Shown: piece by piece, positions 11,575 through 24,021 of the stretch
Numbering within the stretch: the stretch's first letter is position 1
How the letters are laid out: each line of letters starts with the position of its first letter
Source of the DNA: Agrocybe praecox
Taxonomy: Eukaryota > Basidiomycota > Agaricomycetes > Agaricales > Agrocybaceae
Length of the DNA: 64,000 nt
Reading direction: 5' to 3'
NCBI GenBank assembly: GCA_964017145.1
Contig: OZ024845.1
Location: 2,728,001 to 2,792,000 of the forward strand
Made by a program: the position numbers and the translations under genes
Notes under the pieces: generated by a model
The model's input: only the letters and a program-made list of their open reading frames with translations
Database searches by the model: none
What the model was told of the DNA's origin: nothing

Positions 11575-12045
11575 TAGAATGTTCTGTTTAAACAGAGGTC
11601 CCATTTAAATGGATTTCTATTAGACAGGCCTTTGTTTAATCGAAATAGAGTGGGTTACAGTGTTTAAACGACCATTTAAGATTTTATGTTGTTTAAATGG
11701 AATTCTATCTGAAAGGCATTTGTTTAATCGAAACAGAGTGGGTTACAGCTATCTCTCTCTCTCTCTACTCTTCTCTTGCTTTGTCTTTGTTGGTGGCCTT
11801 GTCACACTGATTATTGTGTTGCCCTGACACACTCTATTAATGCAATTTGTAACATATTTTTTGTTCTAAATCCCATTTTAATGGTTGAAAAAAAAAATAC
11901 TGATTTGAAATTTTAAGTAATGTTTAAATCTTACCTGTTAAGTTCAACATGTTGAGAATATCCAGTTTAAACAGAATGTTCATTTAAACTAAATTCTATT
12001 AGAAAGGCTTTTGTTTAATTGAAATAGAGGGGGTTACAGATCTAG
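11575..12045. repeat. Interspersed repeat, three units ending GGGTTACAG
   Basis: Three blocks ending at about 11657, 11748 and 12038 share TTTAAA(C/T), then TTCTAT, GAAAGGC or GACAGGCC, TTTGTTTAATCGAAA and AGAG(T/G)GGGTTACAG. A (CT)n run of about 18 bp sits at about 11752-11766. A related block occurs at about 8110-8200. The short stretch from here to 12378 is the 3' flank of NLR 1 and contains no further gene. Confidence 0.6.
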
Positions 12046-12377
12046 TGGAACCATTCTTCTAGTGGACTTCACCATAACTCCACCATAACTATTATCAAGA
12101 ATCCACAGGATCACAAAAAAGCACCAGACTCCACCAGACTCCACCAGGAATCAGTAGGGCAGTGTAAAATATTGGGCAAAAGCTTGTTACAAAAACAAAC
12201 AAAATTTGAATAAGCTTGAGAATATGTATGTGCTAGAGGTGGCTCAGCAAGTGAATTAGCTGAAGGGTACTGACCAATTTACAAGGTGGATCAGATCACC
12301 TCTTGAGCTTGATTATCCTAGTTGTATTATCATAAATAAAGGTATACATGATTAAAGCTTGGCAGTTATGCTGCAAT

Positions 12378-15300
12378 TCACATATCAATAATGACTACAC
12401 GGCCAGATGAATACCCAAAACAGATATGACTACCACAACTTTCTTGAATACATATATCACTATATTGAGCTGGAATCCAGCAGTGAACATTTGGTGTCAA
12501 TATCCAATTCTGATCCACATGTGGAGAAATGGAATTCTTAGCTGTCAACAATTGTTGTGATGGATAAATAATATGAAAAGTTGATGGAGAACTTTTTTCT
12601 ACTTTGCTACCATCAGGCAAGATGGTGCTTAAAGTAATCATTTTTTGTAATTGGTATTCTACAAGATTCCAAATGTGCACAGTGTTATCAGCTGATGCAG
12701 AGACAACTCTAGTCCCATCCTGTGAGAATGCAACAGATGTTACATAGGTTGAGTAGCCTCGAAGCCCAGCTATCATCTGGCCTGTTGTTGTATTCCAAAT
12801 GCGCATAGTTTTATCAGCAGATCCAGAGACAACTCTAGTCCCATCCTGTGAGAATGCAACAGATGTTACAGAGCTTGAGTGACCTTGAAGCTCAGCCATC
12901 ATGTGGCCTGTTATTATGTTCCAAATGCGCACAGTTTTATCAAATGATCCAGAAACAACTCTAGTCCCATCCTGGGAGAATGCAACAGATGTTACATAGC
13001 TTGAGTGGCCTTGCAACTCAGCCTCCATTTGGCCTGTTATTGCATTCCAAATGCGCACAGTTTTATCATTTGATCCAGAAATAATTCTGGTTCCATCCTG
13101 TGAGAATGAAACTGATGTTACACCCTCTGAATGACCTTGAAGTTCAGTCTCCATCTGGCCTATTATTGCATTCCAAATGCGAACAGTTTTGTCATTTGAT
13201 CCTGAGACAACTCTGGTCCCATCCTGTGAAAATGCAACAGATGCTACACCCTCTGAGTGGTGTTGAAGCTCAGTCTCCATATGACCTGTTATTGCATTCC
13301 AAATGCACACAGTTTTATCAAATGATCCAGAGCCAACTCTGGTCCCATCCTGTGAGAATGCAACTGATGTTACCCAACCTGTGTGGCCTTGCAGCTCAGC
13401 CTCCATATGGCCTGTTATTGCATTCCAAATGCACACAGTTTTATCAAATGATCCAGAGACAACTCTAGTCCCATCTTGTGAGAATGCAACAGATGTTACC
13501 CACTTTGAATGACCTTGAAGGTCAGCTTCCATCTGGCCTGTTACCACATTCCAAATGCACACAGTTTTATCATATGATCCAGAGACAATTCTAGTCCCAT
13601 CACATGAGAATGCTACAGAGGTAACCTCAGCTTCATATTTCATCACAAGCTCTAATGAGCTCCAAGCCTTTGCTAATCCCAAATTCACCTTTGGCACTTT
13701 ACAAACATCTGTGTTATAGATTTTTCGTATCAATGATCTCTTTGGTAGCCAAACAAGTGCTGATTGATAAACCTCCATACAGTGTTTTTCAACACATTCA
13801 AAGCTTTGGAGAAGCCATCGACGGGCATCATAAATAAGACTTTGAAGATCATCCAATGTGAAGGTCTGGTAAAGATATAAGCATTTAACTTTCACAAATT
13901 ATTATATTATAACAGGTTACATACCAACATAGCATTGAGCATATGCTCTAGTGATTTTATTGCAGTCTCCAGCTCCTTCAGAATGCTTAGACACTCTATC
14001 CAGTGCAAAAGATGCTGATTGAAGAAGTTGTGAAGAGCTTCTTTTAGCTCTTCAATAACATCCTTTTCAACTGTATCAAAATTCCCAATTGCTCCAAAAT
14101 GAATTGCCCAATATAGACATGAGTATTTAAGTGCTGCAGAAATTTTACCAACACTCTCTGGAGAATTTGTTCTGTCTTTGTGTGATATTGTAAGCTCTTC
14201 TGAGAGCTCACCTATGTTGCACTTGAGTGATCGATTCATCTCTTTCAAACATTGCAAGGCCAATATTGCATGAGCTTTGGAAGCAACAATTGAAGGAAAT
14301 GAGGGGCAGAGCTTTAGGTTACACCGCTGATCATTGGTTATGAAGTCAGGAAATGATGCATGAAATGGAGTAACTGGGAACCCAGGCTGTGTTGGAATGT
14401 GAATAGTAGAGGCAAGAGGGGCCAGAATTGAGCTAGCATCCACTCCTGAAAGAGAATTAATGCCTGCCATTGACAATGGAATGCGAAGAAATACAATGAT
14501 AGATACAATGTAGTGCATGTCATTTTGTTCTGAGACCTCCAGTTCTTTGCAAGCATTTTCAATAATTGCACCATATAGACTATCAATGTGGCTTTCAAAT
14601 TTTTGGATTGATTTTTGGCCCTGGGTTATTAATGCAGATAGCCGATCTTTGTACCAGTTGCCACCATCATCAATATAGCGAGCAGCAGTTGCTGCATAAA
14701 TGAAGAGTTTTCCAGAGAGTTTGACAAGACTAGACAGCTCACTTGATGAAGGCCATTGATCCATGCCATTGATGCCTTTAGTACGTTTGGTATTGATGTC
14801 TGACAACATCTTGGTAAGATATGTCTGAATATCATTTTGAACCACATCTCTTTCAATTTCATGGAGATAAAAACAGTGCCAAACAGCCTCTGTAGATTCA
14901 AAAGATTCATGAATACGAGGTTCATCTCGACTAGCTATAAAGATCTTCAGAGGAATCTTTGACTCTGCATATTGAAGAATAAGAGAAATAAAAGCAGAAA
15001 CAGCTCCAAAACTGTTACATTCATCAAGAGCATCAATGACAACAACTTTATATGGCCCATTCAGTGTTCTAGCAGTTGCTTGAATAGGGTTATAAACAAG
15101 TTTCTGGAACTGGGCAGCCATATTAGAGTATGATGTCTGCACCAGATCAGGGTCAAGTTCAATGGCCTTGACAATCTCTGATTTGATGATAGGTGAAGCT
15201 CTAGCAAGCCCATAGGCAATAACAGGGATGATAAGACGTGCATTTGTGGTCTTTTCAGATGCACGGGATGCAAAGAAACTAGCAGCAAGCATATTCTGCT

Positions 15301-16927
15301 TTGCAAGTCTCTCACAGAATGTGTGGGCAATAGTTGACTTCCCAGTTCCGGCCATACCAACCATCCAATAGACATTTGGACCACTAAGATCAAGTGCCCA
15401 GGCTTCCAAGTCTTCAAGGATTTTGACACGAGTACCTTCCATGCAGGTTGTGGGATCACTGTAAGATGACTGCCGGGTGTTATATGATGTCATTCCATGA
15501 TTAAGTATCTTGATGGAATCTGAGGCTACATCAGCATTATTGACCCACAAAGAATATTGTACCTTACCAGAATTCATTCGCTATGGGTTCATTAATCAGT
15601 TTTTGCTATGAATTTGGTGATTAGAAAGACAGAATTACCTGTACAATGTCATCCACCATCCCCTCAACTTTAAGTTGAGTATCAATCTGGAAAATAAATT
15701 AATATCAGATTGAAAGTATGTCAGAAAAGTATGAAGATAACCTGGAAAACATCACATAGCATCTGTACATCCCTCAAGGACTTTAGTATAGCATCTGCAT
15801 TTTTCTTTCCCTGGGCAACACGGGACACCATTGATTGATTTTGTGATGACTTGACTGACTTGAGTTGTTTGTCAAGAGCACTTAAGAGCACAGATGATTA
15901 TAAAGGAGAAATAAGAAACACAAAGAGACACAACATACCTGCAGAACATAACAATTCGATCATCTAATGCTCGTACACCATTGTGCTTCTTGTACTTTCC
16001 GATGATTGAGATGATAGCTTCCAGGCTTTTCTTCAGCTCTTCCAGTTCCTTCTCGTTCCCCGAAACAGTCTGATCAATGATACCCCATCGGTTATTAGTA
16101 AACATAAATGATTGAGGGCTGAAGTATGTACCTCTACAAGCCCAACAATTGTTGTGATTGCGGATGTAGCTGCCTTCAACGGCGGAAATATGTCAGAGAA
16201 AGCGTGAAGTGCGGCGACTACTGTTTTGAATCCTTCATAAGCAACACCTGCTGTCGCTTTCGCCTCCTGCATTTTCGTTTTGGGCCCCCCTACGTTGTCT
16301 TCCTGAAGCCCACCGAGCGTTCGATAATCGTCGACTTGTGGAACCACGGAGGCCGTCGTGGAAACTGCAGACAACATGATCTTCAATTTGGCAGGAACGG
16401 CGTGACCTTGAGCATCCGCCAAAGAAAAACCAGCTGCGTCTGGCATAAAATCGTCGGCGTCAATATGTGCATACATCGAAAAATACACTTACCAGTATTA
16501 TCGAGGAAATCTTCGACTTTCGCCTCATATGATGCCACGGCATGCCTAAACAGAGGTATTTTGTCGCCAAATCCACGGTAAAGAACAACTTTAAGTCTAG
16601 ACGATGACTCAAATCGTCTGAATTCAAGAGATGGACGTCAAAGAACTTCGTAAGAGCCCAACAAAACACTCACATTTCATTGTTAACATTCCATTCCCAT
16701 TTAAGTGACGAGGAGCGAGGTATGGTGTGTGCCGATTTCGCAACCTCTTTCTTGCCAACGAACAAACGTACGGAGTAGTAAGATCGTTTCACCCGTTTGC
16801 CGTTCTCGACGTCGCCTTCGAATTCGATATCTATATCGATAAACATCAACAGAATGAAGCACATCACAGAGGTCGTATACGGACTCTGTAAAATCGCACG
16901 AAGTTGCTGTAATTTTGAGGTTGACAT
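12378..16927 (-). CDS. NLR 1: C2-like / helical / NACHT / WD40 receptor, 8 exons, about 1382 aa
   Basis: Fungal NOD-like receptor of the HET-E/NWD type, a class in which some members are known to act in non-self recognition and heterokaryon incompatibility. Exons (minus strand) read as 16927-16674, 16617-16493, 16439-16132, 16069-15939, 15880-15742, 15686-15639, 15580-13925 and 13865-12378. All introns are 53-62 bp GT...AG and phase closes throughout, giving 4149 nt. Residues about 25-125 look like a C2-type beta domain (YYSVRLFVGKKEVAKS, then RLKVVLYRG and ASYEAKVEDFLD). Residues 127-335 are mostly helical. The NACHT domain spans about 380-720, with P-loop GMAGTGKST at about 410, Walker B VVVIDALDEC at about 514 and IFIASRDEPR following. 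Eight WD40 repeats of 42 aa occupy about 964-1300, then an 80-aa tail. The start at 16927 is the first Met of exon 1; an additional 5' exon is possible. The gene appears intact and is paralogous to NLR 3 at the right end. Confidence 0.9.
12660..13645 (-). repeat. Tandem 126-bp WD40-coding repeats inside NLR 1
   Basis: Eight units of 126 bp are recognisable from the recurring CTAGTCCCATCCTGTGAGAA-type block on the plus strand. The encoded unit runs VTSVAFSQDGTRVVSGS, then a variable residue, DKTV(C/R)IWN, ATG(Q/H)ME, LQGH. Variation concentrates at three residues after GH (SKW, TGW, SEG, SEG, SSY, SSS) and at the residue before DKT (Y, F, F, N, N, F, A). High nucleotide identity between units means repeat number can change by unequal crossing-over, as reported for fungal NWD genes. 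Confidence 0.85.
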
Positions 16928-17400
16928 ATTGAGGAAATATCACTTGAGCGTAAGAGAGCAAGTTTGGGGGGGCGGCGTGGTGCGTGGCAAGCAGTGGCTC
17001 GTGGCTCTGTCGGCCCGACTGGGAAGACATCACGTCCCCCGCCTGATGCCTGTCATAGGTATGCTGCCACCATCCCGTTCATGACCGACCCGTTCCGAAC
17101 GAACATCGCTTTTCAACTAAAATGTGAGTTTTGTTGTTTTCCTGTGTGTGTGTTTGAGTTTGATAATTTGTGTGCATAGTATATGTTGCATTCTGAATGA
17201 ATGAGTAAAAATTAATTAGCAGAAAAGGCATTCGCCAACAAGAAAACAATTCCAAGTTGTTACGGGCGCGACGTACAAAAAAGCAAAAGAAAATAGGCAG
17301 GACAAGGAGAATCATGGGAAAGAACCATAAAATCTCATGTGAACCGAAACAAGAAAATGACAAACAAAATAAGATCAACGAGAAAACCCAGGCAGCGGAA
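16928..17400. other. 5' flank of NLR 1, no gene seen
   Basis: Probable promoter region for NLR 1. Several overlapping short ORFs on both strands have no recognisable content. I could not pick a convincing TATA box. Confidence 0.3.
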
Positions 17401-20400
17401 CAGTGTTAGGTTGTATTGCCCGCGAGCAATGTGCTCAAAAGATATGAATCCTATCACTTGTATGTGACAAAAGGCTGGGTGATGTCGACTCCACGTTCCA
17501 GCTGCCTGCTTCGAAGAGTCAGCTTTGGGTGTTTACTTTCAAGAAATAACATTAGATAAAAACCCTAGGAAGTTGTACAGACCAAGGCAGAAAAGAATAC
17601 TTGGAGTCTCTGAGGCTCGAAAAAGAAATAACTTCGGATGGTTACGATACAGGTCCAATACTTGAGCATGGCGCAAAATTCGCCAGAGAACAACCATGTA
17701 CGCTTAGGTGAGCAAGTAATTTCAAACGAAACGAAACGGACATTACCGAGGCCTTCGGAATGTGTGCATCATAGCCACAGAGCTGATAGGAAAATTTCGG
17801 AAAACCATAGGCCTGCATCAAGAGGAGGATGTACCAAGGCACAGCAAACATACTAGGCATCTAAGTGGCATTGGAAATGAGCCATGTTGAAACTGAATGT
17901 CTTGCAAAAAGGCAAATATAAGAGCATAACGAAAGCAGAGAAGAATTCCGAAATATATGGAGGAGAAAAGAGAAGCTACAGGTAGTAATACACGCCAGCG
18001 TCGTGCGTAACGGAAGAGAGAAGGAGAATGAGGGCCAAATTTGAAACCAAAAATACGAATTCGGTGGGGGAAAAATGATATTTGACCATGTTTATTTTTA
18101 ACGACACCTGAATTGAAACCCGATTCAACAGTCAACTTAACGTTATTTTTGACTCACTCTCTTGCCTACCACTCTTTATTCGAGCCAAGTTGCACACCAT
18201 CAGGTTCATTATCACCATCGTATAAGACTAATGCGGTCAACGCCATCTTGCACTCCGTTCCTTGCGCCATCGCAAACTAAGACGACACGATCCCACTGAC
18301 TCTGAGATTGAGTTCTGCGACCAAACCAATCTGGTCCCAAAGAGGAGAACAACACGACGAATTAATATGACGACGGAGACGCATCTCAATATCCACGGAT
18401 TGAGGAGGTGGGACAACCACGCGCCCGTATTTTTCTCGTCGGTTGTAAGTTTCCGGAAACAACTGCACATTCGAGAGGCTCACTCTCCCCAGTGCAAAGA
18501 ACCCATTCTTCAAGAAGCTATGTTCTAACAATGCTCACAGCCGCACTTTCGGAGGGGCTTGATCGTTTGAACCCCAACGCCTGCCTGCCTCAATCTCATC
18601 TCCGCGACAACCCAAGTTATCCAAGCCAATATATTCGTCGAGGACAGAAATCGGGATTAAATGCGAGTGTCATCTGTCATGGGGACTCGAAGAATCAAGA
18701 TGTCTGGGGACACATACAAATTAGGTACCTTTTAAGCAGGTTCGTCTTTTCATTCGTCATCTTAATTTAATGTTAACTCATTCTTCTTCGATAGCGTAGC
18801 GTAGCCCTAGTAATTCTCTCGTTCTTGGTAATCTCATCAGGACGCATGTTAGTTGGAAGGAAAGTTGGGCGCGGCCCCATCTTGTCTTGGTCAGATATGT
18901 GAGTATTCAGTATCGCTCTTATACGCATATACAAGCTGCATGGGCCAGACGGCAGACACGTAGAGGTTTACGCGCCAGGTCAACGCTTTGCATAGTAAAC
19001 TGACTATATATTTTTCTCGGAAACTTTAGTTCTTTTTCTTATCACCACGCTCCTCAACTACCGCTTCTTCGGTCAACCTTGGTCTCAAAACCTGTCTTTA
19101 TTACCTCATCCAGTTCATCTACCCTGTGCTCGTTTCATCCCATCTCGACGAGAACGTACGAATGAATTTAGACCTCGTTTACTACTACGAACATCTGCTA
19201 CTCAGTCACATATATCGCTCGGAAGTCTTTGTTCCTCATCACTTGATCAAAACTCCGGTCTCGACGGTGCTTTTTGCTGCTGTTATATGCCTCCTTCATA
19301 CTCGATGGTTGTCAGCCTCGCCCCCGCAGTTTAGCTGCAACGTTTTCGCGACGACACTGTTCGCAAGCATCACCGGTTTCGTGGATATCGTATACACCTT
19401 GTCAACTTTTATGACATGGCCTTCGAGCGCCGATCCGCACCTACCTCTAATGTGCCCATTGCCTGCTACGGACCGCCGTTCCTTCGTTGGCATTTTCTTT
19501 TTCTGTGAGGTACGTTTTTTGAGTCAATATTTGTTCATTTAACTCACAGCGTATTCAATTACAGCACATCCTCAATGCCTATTGACTTCTCGTATGCCTT
19601 TCTTGACGTGTAACTTCTTGCTCTGGGATCTGGTTCGTACCCACCTCATCCTTTACAGGAGTCGTCGTTGACATCATCATTTCAATCTGGTTTTTTAGGA
19701 TTATGGCTCGACACCGTCATGAAGGGTTAATGTACCTGGCGCTCAGGTCAAGCCATATATACCACCGTGACTTTCAGAGGACCCCTGCTGGATTTACTTT
19801 CCGTCGTTTCTCAATACGTTGCAGCGCAGAATTGATCATCGATAGCTGTGTCGTTGGTTTATATATATCTCGAATGTGCGTATCTTGTTTCTGTCCTTTT
19901 CTGCTTTCCCTCTCGTTAACCAATTCATTTCCTTCGCGTGAATTAGGCTGCCAGACTCTGTAGTCGTAGGCCCTGCTTTTTCACCCCTACACGGAACTAT
20001 CTTGCTCCGGGACATACTTTGTTTCGTCGAACTTGCATATTCATCGTCGATGGCTGTGTCGTTTTTTTATTAATAGCTCGGATGTGTGTGTATTCCTTTT
20101 TCTTTCTGCTTTCTGTCTGCTAAACGAACGAATTTCTTTCTGAAAATTAGGCAGCGCGAGACTGAGAGGGACGTCAACTACTAGAACTCTGCCGAGCTCA
20201 CTATTACGCTCGTGATGACCTCTGGAGTGGTTATTCGCTGGCACTGGCTGCTTGCGGGTCTTTTGTATGTCATCTAGTCTCGAAACTAATCGGGCGTTGA
20301 CATTGATCTAGGAGCCCTCAGCTAGAGATGGCCGGAAGGCTGCATAAGACAACTAAAATCAGCTTCGCCCTGTTCCTTTCGACAAATTTCCAAGAGCCAG

Positions 20401-22840
20401 AAATGTACGTATTTCAGGACTTTACATGCAATTATAGCTGAACCAATATTGAGTAGGTTTTGCCAGATGGGTCTTTCTCAAAACGTCGACACGGACGATA
20501 AAGCGAGTATCATTCATCAGGGAGTGCATGAGTGTGGAATGTGACTCCTGTTTGACGAGTACCTAACAGAGACGGGATTCCGTGTGGGCGGTAACCGTGT
20601 GATTCGGTTTCGAACGAGCTGGTCTTCGAAAGGAAATTAATGTTTGCGCCGTGCGGGGAGATTATTGCTTAGCCCACTAGGTCATCTTCCTACAGTGCTG
20701 TAGTATATAGCGCACATTCATTCATAAATTCTCTCGACTCTCTATTTAAACTCTCCTGTCAGTCTCATCTTCTTTTCTTCAGTGCGAGGGAATGGGTCCG
20801 GTTCTCGCCCTCAATCCCACCATCATTTTCTACCGTCCCTGTCGCTCATCTGCATGAAATACCGTGCTCTCCGTGAAAACTGGCGATCCAACTGTTCAAG
20901 GAAAAGTGACTCTTGAAATTTGCGGCAACTACGACAGTGTGTGTGTGTAATGCGAGGGATAGAGGACGTTTGGCGCAGCACAGATGGGGATGCACTGAGC
21001 TCCACCTCGTCCAATCGCAGATCCGGTCCCCTCCGATCCATCCTTTCGTCTATCACCTCGACAGTCGTTTCTGTTAGTTTTCCCTGTGTCCGCGCTGTTC
21101 CTCAATTTTTTGCGGAATCTGCCTCTTTCCCGCTGTCGGACAACGCCAGCAGTTCATTACCACCCTGGCAAATTGCACTAGTCCTCTTCTTACTGCCCCT
21201 ATTGATCATCCTCTTCCAATTCCGCCCTTTCATCCGCGTCGTCCTCGGCTTCCTTCGCCGTTCGCCTCCAGGCTCCGCCAACATAGCCAGTCCCAATGAC
21301 GTCTATCAAACCCGTTCGATGTCAATCGTGGCTCTTCCGGGTCATCCCGCCCATCCGACGTACCGCTTTCATGCTCGCAACTCCTCTGCCTGCGTGTTTT
21401 GTATCGTACATGGCTCCTGTCGCGTCGTCCTATCCCATTTTCATCACCCCCTTCCCCCTCGACAGTGCCAAATGGCGTACCCTCTGATTCATCCGGTCAT
21501 TCTCTGCCTCTGCGCCCTCCTGCCCTCCAAAATGGACAGACCATGCATATGTACATATGTACCCCCCACCCCAGCCACGTCGATCAATGACACCTTGTGT
21601 GCTGTGTTGTTCCCGTCGCTTCTGAATGTAACACCTTGATTCGACCTTTGTACATGCTCGGATGTGATGGAATTCTGGCGCTCTCAAGGATTTCGTCATC
21701 ATCCTTCCTTTTCACTCTGTCAAGCCTCTATCGAGCTCTATCATTCTCTGCCCTCTCGGTCAGCATATCACCATAATCTACTCACCTCCATCTGCTCACT
21801 TATAGGCTGCCTCAGACGTCGATGTATCTCTCCTCTCCTCTTCTGCCGCCGCATCTGCATCGTCCCGAATACCTGGAGTCTTGGCTCGCACACCTTTCTC
21901 CCTCCACTTGACGTAGCCAGTGATCAATCTGCACCATTGTGCATGTTTTACTGGTCCATTTACTCGTATGTGTAAATTCCCGCCCTGCCAACGGTCGAGC
22001 ACCTCAATGCTCCCTTTCGGTAAAATGACCATATACACATCATCTTTCCTGAATTTCAGCAGTCCACAAACGAAGACATGCAACTCACCCCTTTCCTCTT
22101 CATGGTCCGCCACTACGTCCGCGTCATTCACCCCCGTGTGCTTCTCTCATCGCCCGGCGGTGAAGTAGTGAATACACCAGAGAGAAGTCCTCGGACTTCA
22201 TATCCAAATTGGACTATTCTCGTTAATCTTACCTGCATACACAGTCCACCGCGCTTTTTGCCACTCACGAACCTAGGCCGTGGTCAACTTCAAACAATCG
22301 CTATGGCTATCCGTGTTGTCGGTCGGTTATTTTGAGGTTGCTTGCAATGCCGCACTCTAGACTACATTATCCGTTAACATACCACCTGAATTCATTCGCC
22401 TCACGCAATTCTCCATCCTTCTCTCTTCCCCAACTGTTCAACCTCATGGACAGCGTCCCCGACCCAGCCAGCTCTCCTTCTATCATTCTGAAATTCCCCG
22501 CCACTCCCTTCGCTATCCGAATTCTAGTTGACATCGATCATCTTTGTGTACTGTGCTGTATAGCTGCGCCCATTGTTCGTGATTAATTGATTTGTAAACA
22601 TTGATATTGAACGTTGAACTCTTGAAACCATCAACGTGATTCACCCGGCTATACTCATCAACTTTCGTACCAAACCACTCGCATAAGACGCACGCGTTTG
22701 AATTCGAAATCGGTGACAGTGTCTTTCCCTCTCTTCTTTGTGAACCCAGAACACATCGGACTATTTCTCTAGCCCTAACATTTAAACTCACGCCTCCGTC
22801 CATCACCTGGTCGTTCTTCTGCGTCATCTAGCCCGTCCAA
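17400..22840 (+). repeat. Composite repeat E-A-C, longest copy (about 5.4 kb)
   Basis: Three consecutive blocks recur elsewhere in the same order. E (about 17400-18700) matches 52600-53610 and 57000-58740. A (about 18700-20500) matches 1190-4330 and the inverted copies at 51100-52500 and 44480-45560. C (about 20560-22840) matches 49320-51100 and 45540-46560 inverted, and parts of 31340-32960. No transposase, reverse transcriptase or other domain is readable in any frame. ORFs such as 20920-21639 shift frame between copies. The plus strand instead shows many short GT...AG intervals, for example 18444-18491 (GTAAGTTTCC...CTCCCCAG) and 19510-19562. A TATTTAAAC motif lies at about 20742. It may be a large non-autonomous element or a decayed multi-exon unit spread by duplication. 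Confidence 0.75.
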
Positions 22841-22849
22841 ATTTGTACT

Positions 22850-24015
22850 ACATCCTTTGACAATGCTTGCCCGTTTTCATTCAAGACCATCACTCGTCCA
22901 GGTCAAATGTTGTGTCCTCCTTACATCGGCGTTTTCTGAACGATCTTTCCTTTTCGTTGGGTTTTGTTCCTTCCGGCGGGCGTTTTATAATGTATGTAAG
23001 TATCTGTTGTGTCCATGCATTCCAAATAATACATGGATAATAATTAAGAGAAAAAAGAAGCTCATTCCGGGTGAAAAGCTCACGGGAAGCAAAAAGAAAA
23101 AGTGAAAAAAAGGGAGTAAACAATATGAACTTGCAAACTAGGCAGATACAGTGCTGTTTAATGTTCAACATTCAACACCGAAGCATAATTTGTTCCCGCG
23201 AAGTTCGAACAATGCACACATAATTATACAAAAACTCATCACCCGAGGCTCAAGGCACCGTCCCACACTAGGCGCAGAAATGTATTTATGTAGTTCAAAA
23301 ATTCATGTATAATTAAATTGGAAATGCTAACTTTTCGTAACTGACATATTTATTCGAAAATGGACTTGCAAAGGTTGAATAAATTGATGGATTTCTGTAA
23401 CCTGGGAAGCGGTTGTTCAAGTCAAAACAATTATAGAGGAAAAATACGCGATTTTCAATTGTCTTTCCAGAGTCTAAACATCAGGTCTTTTATCAAGTCA
23501 AAAATTCGTCGGGCCGGATTCCTAATCCTATATGGAGTACCGGAGTTACGCCATAAGGGAACTCCGGCAAGCCAATTTTTAATTGTTTAAAAGGCAGCCT
23601 TTGCGAAGTCGAAGAAGGCTTATTGTTTCTGTTTCAAAAAGAAGAAGATAAATAAATTAGAAAATAGACACTTTCTGACATTCTTTGCTAATGAATTTTT
23701 GCAATACAAAAAGTCCTTCAACAATTATATCTTTACTCGTCTTTTTCATACGAAATTTTTCCATGTTATAAAATCAGAAATTTGAAGTAAATTAACAGTC
23801 AATTTTTCGGACACAAAAATTGAATTTTGCGCGTAGTGCCAGCTGAATATTGAATCCTGATTCGATGTTCTCCCATCAAACTCTCCCTAACATCCGGATT
23901 CCGGAGAGATCTGGAGCCGAGATTATGTACGCGAAATGAAGTTGGCACAGCCTGCTGGTTACATCTTTTTCGCAAGTACTGCCAAGCACTATTGTTGTCC
24001 TTGGTCTTGCAGCAC
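22850..24015. other. Intergenic, AT-rich, no gene seen
   Basis: 23100-23820 is AT-rich with only short unrecognised ORFs (for example 23360-23590). The right end is the presumed promoter of the gene starting at 24022. Confidence 0.4.
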
Positions 24016-24021
24016 GACGAC

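Noticed and set aside
13100..13512. ORFs antisense to the NLR 1 WD40 repeats
   Set aside because: They repeat with the 126-bp period and simply mirror the real coding strand.
20655..20700. TAGCCCACTAGG resembling a tRNA A box
   Set aside because: No B box (GGTTCGANTCC-like) at the proper distance downstream and no cloverleaf could be drawn. It is simply part of the repeated C region, shared with 51110.
20920..21639. 239-codon ORF in block C, with similar long ORFs at 49899-50930 and 45509-46249
   Set aside because: Frames are not maintained between copies, and composition is Ser/Pro/Cys-rich as expected from pyrimidine-rich DNA. No domain is visible; treated as non-coding repeat.
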